A stretch of 64,000 nt of DNA from UBA117 sp049975245 (GTDB lineage: Archaea > Methanobacteriota > Methanobacteria > Methanobacteriales > Methanobacteriaceae): contig JBNGDB010000003.1 in NCBI GenBank assembly GCA_049975245.1, positions 95,633 to 159,632 of the forward strand, given 5' to 3'. This document shows, one piece after another, positions 28,179 to 35,377 of this stretch. The notes beneath the pieces are model-generated. The model saw only the letters and a program-made list of their open reading frames with translations, made no database searches and was not told the origin of the DNA. Every line of letters starts with the position of its first letter. Within the stretch, counting starts at the first letter, position 1. The position numbers were made by a program, and so were the translations under genes.

Positions 28179-28661
28179 ATGAAAGAAAAAGAAAATGAAG
28201 AAGGGATTATAGACCTCGATGATATTGACACGGAAATCCTGAATTTATTAAATGAAGATGGAAGAATGTCTTACAGGAAAATTTCCCGTAAATTAGATGT
28301 TTCAATAGGAACTGTGCATAATCGTATTGATAAATTAATGAAGACCGGTATAATAAAGAAATTTGTACCAGTAATAGATCATGACAAATTAGGATACAAA
28401 CTTACCACCGTAATAGGTGTTAGAGTAAAAGGTGGTGTATTAATGAACTGGGAAGATAAAACTGCCTATCATAAAAATGTTCTATGCTTATATGATGTTA
28501 CAGGCGAATATGATGCCATAATGATAACCAAGTTTAAGGATACTAATGATCTGGATGAATTTATTAAAGGATTATTAAAAGAAAGAGATACCCAAAGGAC
28601 CAACACTCAAACAGTATTAAATATTGTTAAAGAAGACTTTAATTCAGTGAAAATGTTATAA
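28179..28661 (+). CDS. Lrp/AsnC family transcription regulator
   Basis: 160 residues. An AsnC-type HTH (IDLDDIDTEILNLLNEDGRM then SYRKISRKLDVSIGTVHNRIDKL) is followed by the alpha/beta effector domain with VIGVRVKGG and VTGEYDAIMITKFKDTNDLDEF. Such regulators form octamers and sense amino acids in archaea. The ATG at 28179 is used because AGGTGAT (28168-28174) is its ribosome site; the GTG at 28170 is part of that site. The residues after the HTH include an insert (MNWEDKTAYHKNVLC) with a cysteine, which may alter the ligand pocket. Confidence 0.9.
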   Translation: MKEKENEEGIIDLDDIDTEILNLLNEDGRMSYRKISRKLDVSIGTVHNRIDKLMKTGIIKKFVPVIDHDKLGYKLTTVIGVRVKGGVLMNWEDKTAYHKNVLCLYDVTGEYDAIMITKFKDTNDLDEFIKGLLKERDTQRTNTQTVLNIVKEDFNSVKML

Positions 28662-28693
28662 AAAAATTGTTAAAGCTGTTATAAGGAGATTTT

Positions 28694-29083
28694 ATGAATA
28701 GAACTAAATTCATGGCCCAAGTTCACGATAGACTGATTCGATCAGTAGTTAAAAAGTTAGAAAAAGAAGGTTACAGTGTACAAGCAGACCATATTAACCA
28801 CCCTAATGGCAAACCTAAAGAGTGTAGAGGACATTCCCCAGATGTTCGTGCCATAAGAGGTTTAGAAGAAATTTTAATAGAAGTGGAAACATGTGACACG
28901 GTTTTATTTAATAATGAACATAAATGGCGAAGATTTAGTTTTAAACCCGGTACCAAATTCTATGTTATAGTACCCTGCAATTGCAGGGAAAAAGCAGAAA
29001 TTAAGAAAAGAATAATGAATTTACCTGTAGAAATCCGTTGCGGAGATCTACAATGGGGAGAACTGGAAGATTTTGAATTTTAA
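28694..29083 (+). CDS. Hypothetical protein with PD-(D/E)XK-like motif
   Basis: 129 residues. Starts MNRTKFMAQVHDRLIRSVVKKL; a helix followed by HSPDVRA (Asp50) and EEILIEVET (Glu63, Glu65) resembles the core of PD-(D/E)XK nuclease-fold proteins, though the usual Lys is replaced by Glu. A CNCREK motif lies near 98. Preceded by an AAGGAGATTTT ribosome site and 33 bases after the Lrp gene, so likely co-transcribed. I know of no assigned function; nuclease activity is inference. Confidence 0.65.
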   Translation: MNRTKFMAQVHDRLIRSVVKKLEKEGYSVQADHINHPNGKPKECRGHSPDVRAIRGLEEILIEVETCDTVLFNNEHKWRRFSFKPGTKFYVIVPCNCREKAEIKKRIMNLPVEIRCGDLQWGELEDFEF

Positions 29084-29163
29084 TTATTTTTATACATTTA
29101 AAATAATATTTTTACCATTTTTATATTTTAACTCCCCCCCCCAAAAAAAGAAATTAAAAATAG

Positions 29164-29547
29164 TTAATCATCCTTATATTCATTTTTAAAATCCTTAGAA
29201 TCGGATTTAAATGGATAAATGATATTTATTTTATTTATTTCAAATTTAATACCAAAATTATTTAACATGTACTCTTTTTTCGAATTCAGAAATTCTTTAA
29301 GTTGTAATTCTTTATTATTTTTTTCTGGTGATTCAAGTATGAAAATACTATTTTGAATATTTTCTGAGTTTATAATTTCAGATATCATAACTGCTGACGG
29401 ATATATGGAGCAAGTTAAGTATTGTCCTCCATATATTTTAGAAATTTCAATTAAGGGAATAATGATTTTATTATTTATTTCTAAATGATTTCCTAAAATA
29501 AATTCATCCTCACAATCATAAATTAAATTTAATTCATTTAGCTCCAT
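29164..29547 (-). CDS. Hypothetical protein downstream of the DUF2953 gene
   Basis: 127 residues, acidic and rich in Asn, Ile and Lys, no signal or membrane segment. Begins MELNELNLIYDCEDEFILGNH and contains IYGGQYLTCSIYPSAVMISE. It lies 44 bases after the DUF2953 gene in the same direction and may be the third gene of the GerW-DUF2953 unit. No family recognised; the AT-rich composition could reflect a fast-evolving gene. Convergent with the preceding + strand gene across a region that includes a nine-C run. Confidence 0.55.
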   Translation of the reverse strand: MELNELNLIYDCEDEFILGNHLEINNKIIIPLIEISKIYGGQYLTCSIYPSAVMISEIINSENIQNSIFILESPEKNNKELQLKEFLNSKKEYMLNNFGIKFEINKINIIYPFKSDSKDFKNEYKDD

Positions 29548-29591
29548 ATTGAGTTACTCCAATTGAAAAACAATTTATAGAATATCTAAAA

Positions 29592-30185
29592 TTAATTTAA
29601 ACTTCTTAAATCCTTAATGAATATCCTTACTGGTTTTTTCATAAAGGCCTTTATAAATTCTAAAACTATTCCAATCAGTTTTAATTTAAATTTTATTTTA
29701 AATGAAAAATCTAATCGTTCATTTTGAAAATCAGGTTTGACAAAAAAGGAAATTTTTGGAATAAATTTTAAAATAGCAGCCAAAGACCACAAATAACCAG
29801 TCATTACCGCAGTATCTGCGGAACTCTGAAAACCTAACTTAATTCTAACTTTAATATATTCTATAGTGATAGATCTAAAAACCTGGAATAATATTCTATT
29901 GAGGTAAGGTAGAGCCTCAATAAAATCATTGAAAATATTTAATATTTTATTAAAATCAGTTTTTTCTTTCTTTTTTTTCTCTTCTTTTTTCTCTTCAGTA
30001 GGTTTTTCTGGAGAAGGAATAATTCTTTGAAATAACTTAATTCTAATCCAAGTTACCCTAAAAAATCCATTAACTTTAGAATCACTTTTAAATAGCTCAA
30101 AAGTGATATGAAGAGGTATTACCAGTATACTTATTACAAAAAATAATATAATAAGTAATAAGGCAACGAAAAAAGTGAAGATCAC
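29592..30185 (-). CDS. DUF2953 family protein (YtfI-like)
   Basis: 197 residues. One N-terminal membrane segment (residues 3-28), then ITFELFKSDSKVNGFFRVTWIRIKLF, a charged Glu/Lys coiled stretch (~62-76) and the GFQSSADTAVMTGYLWSLAAIL block typical of DUF2953. In Bacillus and Clostridium the same family (YtfI) is encoded directly beside ytfJ/gerW, as here. Function unknown; probably a membrane-anchored partner of the GerW protein. Confidence 0.78.
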   Translation of the reverse strand: MIFTFFVALLLIILFFVISILVIPLHITFELFKSDSKVNGFFRVTWIRIKLFQRIIPSPEKPTEEKKEEKKKKEKTDFNKILNIFNDFIEALPYLNRILFQVFRSITIEYIKVRIKLGFQSSADTAVMTGYLWSLAAILKFIPKISFFVKPDFQNERLDFSFKIKFKLKLIGIVLEFIKAFMKKPVRIFIKDLRSLN

Positions 30186-30215
30186 CAGGATCCACCTATT
30201 TAAACATTTAGGTTA

Positions 30216-30629
30216 TTATTTTTCCTCTTCTTTCTTTTCTTCCTCTTCTTTCTCAGTTTTAGTTGATTTTCGTTGTTCTTTAATAACATCCATTACAACT
30301 GCGCCTATTTCACCTACAGTGCGTGCTATTGGGCCAGGAGCACTTAAAGGCAGAACTTTGACTCCATTAGGACCTGAAACTCCTTTAAATACCACAACTA
30401 TTGCAATAGGTTCTATTCCAGCGCCACCTCCAGAACCTGCACCTTTACCTCCAGATTCTCCGCCGGGACCACTTCCTTCACCCATTCCGGCTCCAAAAGC
30501 TAATCCCATTTTAGTGACTGGCACTAAAACTTTATCTTCAGTTTCTATAACTTCACCTATAACATTTTCAGTGGCTAAAACCTTTAATAGTTCTTCTACA
30601 GTTGTCTTAATTGGATCTTCAATTTCCAT
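30216..30629 (-). CDS. GerW/YtfJ-family protein
   Basis: 137 residues. The pattern EDPIKTTVEELLKVLATENVIGEVIETEDKVLVPVTKMGLAFGAGMGEG is that of GerW/YtfJ (quoted here in part: VIGEVIETEDKVLVPVTK), followed by a Gly-rich segment (~48-70), PIAIVVVFKGVSG and a Glu/Lys-rich tail. In Bacillus YtfJ is a spore protein needed for lysozyme-type germination. Methanogens do not sporulate, so the archaeal role must differ. The gene precedes the DUF2953 gene by 30 bases. A long antisense frame here is an artefact of its Gly/Pro-rich coding. Confidence 0.82.
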   Translation of the reverse strand: MEIEDPIKTTVEELLKVLATENVIGEVIETEDKVLVPVTKMGLAFGAGMGEGSGPGGESGGKGAGSGGGAGIEPIAIVVVFKGVSGPNGVKVLPLSAPGPIARTVGEIGAVVMDVIKEQRKSTKTEKEEEEKKEEEK

Positions 30630-30786
30630 AACACCCCTCCATTAATTCTTTTATGTTATTAATATATTTCTTAAAACCTATTAACTTAATGAATTATCAA
30701 AAAAATTTTTCAAAATGTAGTTAATTTAGATTATATTAAATTATATCCACATTAAAAAACAAAATATTACATAGGGGATTGCTGTA

Positions 30787-31809
30787 ATGACTGCGCTAAT
30801 TTATTCCCAAGAATATAAAAAACATGAAAATAAATTTCATCCAGAAAATAATGAAAGATTAATTTCAATTATGGACCATGTCTATAAAGAGGATTCATTT
30901 AGGGATTTAGATATTTTATCCCCTGAAATTGCATCTGAATATGATTTATTACGGGTACACTCTAAATCCCATGTAAATTTTATTGAAACTTTTTGTAAAA
31001 ATGGAGGGGGAAATATAGATTTTGACACCTATGCTACCCCCCAATCATACCATATATCTAAATTATCAGCTGGAGGGGCAATAACTGCTTCAAAAATAGT
31101 GGTTGAAGATGATACCAGCGCATATTCTATAGGCAGGCCCCCGGGTCACCATGCCACTGCAGATAAATCCATGGGTTTTTGTATTTTTAACAACACCGCC
31201 ATTGCCATTGAATATCTACGAGAAGTTCATAAAATAAAAAGGTTCTTTGTTTTTGACTGTGATGTTCACTACGGAAATGGAACTGCAGATATATTTTATC
31301 AAGACCCTGATGTTTTCTATATATCCATTCATCAAGATCCCAGTACTATTTTTCCAGGTAAGGGCTACGTGGATGAAATGGGATTATTGGAAGGTGAAGG
31401 ATTAAATTTATGTATACCTATGCCTTCTTATTCGAATACCAATGATTATGTTTACATTTTAGAAAAAATTTTAAAACCAGCAGCACAACAGTTTCAGCCA
31501 GATATATGTTTTTTGGATATTGGATTTGACGGTCATATGAATGATCCACTATCAAATATTAACCTGGACGACTACTTTTATCAGTGGATAACCCTTAAAA
31601 TGAAAGAAATCAACCCTAATTTGGTCCTTATCCTTGAGGGAGGTTATGATCTGGAAGCACTGGGAAGGTGTAATGTGAAGGTTTTAAATGCTCTTGAAAA
31701 TCATATCAAAAATAGTGATCATAACTTAGACTTTTCAAATGTTTCAGGAGAAATAAAAAACTTATTTAAAACAATAAAAGATAATTTTTCACCTTTTTTC
31801 GAATTTTGA
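30787..31809 (+). CDS. Histone deacetylase-family hydrolase (AcuC/HDAC class)
   Basis: 340 residues. All HDAC-fold motifs are visible: HPENNERL near 18, GRPPGHHAT near 118 (His-His dyad), DCDVHYGNGTADIF near 154 (zinc Asp and His), the second zinc Asp in LDIGFDGHMNDP near 240 and EGGYDLEALG near 282. It should remove acyl groups from protein lysines or from polyamine/acetoin-like small molecules. Methanobacteriales have histones, but a histone substrate is not shown. Nine bases before the DUF2100-like gene; probably one operon. Confidence 0.88.
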   Translation: MTALIYSQEYKKHENKFHPENNERLISIMDHVYKEDSFRDLDILSPEIASEYDLLRVHSKSHVNFIETFCKNGGGNIDFDTYATPQSYHISKLSAGGAITASKIVVEDDTSAYSIGRPPGHHATADKSMGFCIFNNTAIAIEYLREVHKIKRFFVFDCDVHYGNGTADIFYQDPDVFYISIHQDPSTIFPGKGYVDEMGLLEGEGLNLCIPMPSYSNTNDYVYILEKILKPAAQQFQPDICFLDIGFDGHMNDPLSNINLDDYFYQWITLKMKEINPNLVLILEGGYDLEALGRCNVKVLNALENHIKNSDHNLDFSNVSGEIKNLFKTIKDNFSPFFEF

Positions 31810-31818
31810 GGAGATATA

Positions 31819-32502
31819 ATGGATAATTTAAGAATGGAGCAATGCAGAAATTTGATTAAAAATGCTAATAAGTTTAAAGAAAATAAAGAAGTATTTAAAC
31901 CTGCTACAAGTTCAGATATTGATTTAAAAATTTTTGAAGAAGTTTTATATGGGATAATTGATGCGGAAGAATTTATATATGCTTCAAATCCGCTTCATAA
32001 TCTAAATGAAAAGGAAGCTCAGGAGTTTTGTAATAAGATAATTTCAATTAGGGATAATTTAGACAGTTTACTGTCAGATTTTGGAGTTATTTCTGGAAAG
32101 AATGTTGAAGATGATATAGAATTATTATCTAAAAATTATATTTTCTTAACTACTAAAAACAGCTTTAAAAAAATGTTTAATAATTTAGGAGTTGACGTTC
32201 AAAGAATAATCGTTGTTGGAGTTCCTCTTGAAATAGAAGATATGAAGATCATCAATCCAAAAATTCATGATAATGCTTTAAAACCTATAAAAAAGAAAAT
32301 AGAACATGTGAAAAATGATATTGAAAGGAAAATTGAAAAATATAATCCTAATAATATTATTATGATATCAGAGGCTGATAAAGCTGGTGAAGTTCTTGGT
32401 AAAAGAGTTAAAAAACTCTATAAAGCGGATATATTCTTAGTTAATAATTTAAAAGACATTAATGCCTTAGAATTTAAAAGTATATTAGATAATGTCAATT
32501 AG
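31819..32502 (+). CDS. DUF2100-like archaeal protein
   Basis: 227 residues, soluble. The beginning MDNLRMEQCRNLIKNANKF and the block DAEEFIYASNPLHNLNEKEA fit what I remember as DUF2100, restricted to methanogens. Later VGVPLEIEDMKIINPKIHD and IIMISEADKAGEVL suggest a Rossmann-like half; EADKAGE resembles a Toprim-like motif but without the other Toprim blocks. Function unknown. It has a GAGGAGATATA ribosome site and follows the HDAC-family gene at 9 bases. Confidence 0.65.
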   Translation: MDNLRMEQCRNLIKNANKFKENKEVFKPATSSDIDLKIFEEVLYGIIDAEEFIYASNPLHNLNEKEAQEFCNKIISIRDNLDSLLSDFGVISGKNVEDDIELLSKNYIFLTTKNSFKKMFNNLGVDVQRIIVVGVPLEIEDMKIINPKIHDNALKPIKKKIEHVKNDIERKIEKYNPNNIIMISEADKAGEVLGKRVKKLYKADIFLVNNLKDINALEFKSILDNVN

Positions 32503-32757
32503 TTTGAAAGTTATCGAAATATATTATATAAAAATGATCAAAATGAATTAACAAAAAATCAGAAAATTTATTTTGTAATATAATTTGTAATATAATAAAT
32601 ATCGAAAAGGTTATAGTAACTTATAGTTTTATATGTAAATTAATTTATTCAGAATAAATGAAGTATATGTAAATGATTAATTTGTTTAAATTGTATAAAT
32701 AAATTATATCATTTAATGTATTAAATACCTTAAATCATGACCTACGGGGTGAAACAT

Positions 32758-33714
32758 TTGGGTTTAGTTTGTTTCCCAGATACACAGGATAATTTACCTA
32801 AAATACCTGTGCATCTTACTAGAGTTGGAGTAACTGGTGTTAAAAAACTATTAAAAATTGAAAGAGAAAATAAAAGACCGATAATATTGTTACCAACCTT
32901 CGATGCATTTGTTGATCTTCCCAGTACAAAAAGAGGGATTCACATGTCCCGAAATCCGGAAGCTATTAGCGATGTTTTAGAGGAAGCTGTGACAAGCACT
33001 ACAGTAGAAATAGAATCTCTTTGTGCTGAAATAGTAAACTGCCTTTTAAAGAAGCATAAATATGCAAAAAGAGCAGAAGTCAGTATGAAAAGTGATTTCA
33101 TGTTTATGAAAAAATCTCCTGTAACCAAAGTAAAAACACAGGAAATGACTAAAATTATGGCCGACGCCATAGGTTATCGGGACAAGAACGAAGTAATAAT
33201 ACGCAAGATGATAGGTGCTGAAGTAGTGGGAATGACTGTATGTCCATGTGCTCAAGAATCAGTGAAAGAAAGTTCTAAACAAAAATTATTAGAGTTTTTA
33301 GATGAAGAGACCACTCAAAAAGTTTTAGATACTGTACCCTTTGCTTCCCACAACCAAAGAGGCAGGGGAATGATTATGATGGAAGTACCACAACAACAGA
33401 GTATTCGAGGGGAAGATCTTATAAAAATAATAGAAGATTCCATGAGTTCTTCAGTATGCGAATTATTGAAAAGACCTGACGAAAATGCAATTGTTATGCA
33501 TGCGCATGAAAACCCCATGTTTGTAGAGGATTGCGTTAGAAATATGGTCCACAAAATTATTAAAGAGTATTCTCACCTCCCGGACGATACCATGATCACT
33601 GTCAGACAAGTCAATGAAGAAAGTATACATCGACATGATGCTTTTGCAGAGAAAGTTGCAACTTTAGGAGAATTAAAATACGAAATAGAAGGAATGGAAA
33701 ATAAATCAATCTAA
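32758..33714 (+). CDS. mptA: GTP cyclohydrolase MptA (archaeal type IV)
   Basis: 318 residues from the TTG at 32758. Motifs DTQDNLPKIPVHLTRVGVTG, LPTFDAFVDLP, SRNPEAISDV, CAEIVNCLLKKHKYA and the metal-ligand Cys in VCPCAQE fit MptA/FolE2 (COG1469), which opens GTP to 7,8-dihydroneopterin 2',3'-cyclic phosphate with Fe(II), the first step to methanopterin. The TTG has an ideal GGGGTGA ribosome site (32746-32752); the ATG at 32737 adds seven residues, has no ribosome site and is the alternative. TATA-like GTATAAATAA near 32693-32702. Confidence 0.92.
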   Translation: MGLVCFPDTQDNLPKIPVHLTRVGVTGVKKLLKIERENKRPIILLPTFDAFVDLPSTKRGIHMSRNPEAISDVLEEAVTSTTVEIESLCAEIVNCLLKKHKYAKRAEVSMKSDFMFMKKSPVTKVKTQEMTKIMADAIGYRDKNEVIIRKMIGAEVVGMTVCPCAQESVKESSKQKLLEFLDEETTQKVLDTVPFASHNQRGRGMIMMEVPQQQSIRGEDLIKIIEDSMSSSVCELLKRPDENAIVMHAHENPMFVEDCVRNMVHKIIKEYSHLPDDTMITVRQVNEESIHRHDAFAEKVATLGELKYEIEGMENKSI

Positions 33715-33778
33715 TTATAATTAACTATTTTTTATTTAATCAAATTTTTTATAAATTATACTTCCAGGAGGAAAGTCA

Positions 33779-34216
33779 GTGAAAATACTACATAAAGTCG
33801 CCGGTAAAATAATGAGCGAATTAGAAGCTTTTGAGGGATCAAAACCTGCTTTAGATGCTTCTAATATTTTGATAGTTAGAGGAATGTCTAGAAAAAAAAT
33901 TAAACCAGAGAATATGTCTGAAGTGCTTTTAAAAATTTTAGGTGGTCTTGGTGCTAAAAAAATGGATGTTTTTTCTGATGAAGCTGGGGATGTAATCGGG
34001 ATAATGGATGAAAGAATAAGGGACAATATTCCAATTCAAGGAGAAACTGATGTTTATGGTATTTATCGGTTGAAAGAATCTCTTGAAGCTATGAACTGTG
34101 ATGTGGAATATGAACTGGGTATTTTGGATAATACTGGAATTTTTGTGGTTATGTGGATGGATAAAAGCGGTATAGGTCCCCGATTTGTAGAAATAGTAGT
34201 CGCTAACTTAGAATAA
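33779..34216 (+). CDS. DUF2120-like archaeal protein
   Basis: 145 residues starting at GTG with an AGGAGG ribosome site seven bases before it. The protein is soluble: MKILHKVAGKIMSELEAFEG, then ILIVRGMSRKKI and a C-terminal GIGPRFVEIVVANLE. I think it belongs to DUF2120, a methanogen-only family of unknown function. It is 9 bases upstream of cofG with a clear GGAGAT ribosome site between, so it is probably co-expressed with F420 synthesis and perhaps related to it. Confidence 0.65.
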   Translation: MKILHKVAGKIMSELEAFEGSKPALDASNILIVRGMSRKKIKPENMSEVLLKILGGLGAKKMDVFSDEAGDVIGIMDERIRDNIPIQGETDVYGIYRLKESLEAMNCDVEYELGILDNTGIFVVMWMDKSGIGPRFVEIVVANLE

Positions 34217-34225
34217 GGAGATATA

Positions 34226-35308
34226 ATGGCTAATTTTTCTAAAAATGAGATCATATCTCTGCTGGAATCAAAAAATGATGATATTTTATCATTGATGTCT
34301 ATTGCTAATTCCAAAAGAGATAATAATGTTATTACTTATTCCAAAAATGTTTTTCTGCCAGTTACTAATATTTGTAGAAATGAATGTGGATACTGCACAT
34401 TTCGTAGAGATATTGATTCCGAATCAGAAATTATTATGTTTCCCTCTGAAATATTATCAATACTCAGGAAAGCAGATTCATTAGGTTGTAAAGAAGCTCT
34501 TTTTACATTTGGCGAACAAGGCGAAATATTCCCACAAGTTAAGGATTTGATTGAAAAACTGGGATATAAAACTATGGCAGAATATCTTTATTTCTTATGT
34601 GACGAAACATTGAAAAAAACTAATGTTTTACCTCACAGTAATCCTGGTATTCTTAAAAAAAAGGAACTTAAGATGTTAAAAGAAGTAAATGCTTCAATGG
34701 GGTTAATGTTAGAAACCTCAAGTCCTCGTTTAATGAATACTATTGCTCATGAAAAAAGTCCGGGCAAAAATCCATGGCTACGAATTCAAACCATAGAAAA
34801 TGCAGGAAAATTAAAAATTCCATTCACCACTGGTTTACTAATAGGTATTGGTGAGAGTATTTTAGAAAGAGCAGAATCTCTCCTAGAATTGAAAAGACTG
34901 CATGACAAATATGGCCATATTCAGGAAATTATTATTCAAAATTTCAAACCGAAACCAGGCATTCTCATGGAAAATTATCCAGAACCTTCCTTAATAGACA
35001 TGATCAAAATGGTAGCTGTTACTAAACTTCTTTTTCCAGATGTTGGAATACAAGTTCCTCCAAATTTAAATCATAATAATGCGCAGATATTTTTAATGGC
35101 AGGAGCTGATGATTGGGGAGGAATATCGCCAATAACTAAGGATTATGTAAATCCAGAAGCGCCTTGGCCTGAATTAGAAGATTTATGTAGATTAACTGAA
35201 GAATCTGGATTCCAATTGAAAGAAAGACTTCCAGTGTATGATAAATTTATTTCTTCCGAGTATTTGAATGAAAGAATATTGGAAAAAATAAGGAAAATTA
35301 ATATATAA
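34226..35308 (+). CDS. cofG: 7,8-didemethyl-8-hydroxy-5-deazariboflavin synthase subunit CofG
   Basis: 360 residues. Radical SAM cluster CX3CX2C at Cys50, Cys54 and Cys57 (NICRNECGYCTFRR), then EALFTFGEQ, LPHSNPGILKKKEL, SMGLMLETSS and TTGLLIGIGE, all typical of CofG. With CofH it makes the deazaflavin chromophore F0 of coenzyme F420 from tyrosine and 5-amino-6-ribitylaminouracil. CofH is not in the window. Length is normal. Preceded by AAGGAGATATA. Confidence 0.93.
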   Translation: MANFSKNEIISLLESKNDDILSLMSIANSKRDNNVITYSKNVFLPVTNICRNECGYCTFRRDIDSESEIIMFPSEILSILRKADSLGCKEALFTFGEQGEIFPQVKDLIEKLGYKTMAEYLYFLCDETLKKTNVLPHSNPGILKKKELKMLKEVNASMGLMLETSSPRLMNTIAHEKSPGKNPWLRIQTIENAGKLKIPFTTGLLIGIGESILERAESLLELKRLHDKYGHIQEIIIQNFKPKPGILMENYPEPSLIDMIKMVAVTKLLFPDVGIQVPPNLNHNNAQIFLMAGADDWGGISPITKDYVNPEAPWPELEDLCRLTEESGFQLKERLPVYDKFISSEYLNERILEKIRKINI

Positions 35309-35377
35309 TTATAATTTCTTTAATAAGATTGGATATCGATACATGTTTTAATTATTATACAGCCTTATTTAATATAT

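Noticed and set aside
30175..30645. Pro/Ser-rich + strand frame opposite the GerW gene
   Set aside because: It mirrors the Gly-rich coding sequence of the GerW-family gene and is not a separate gene.
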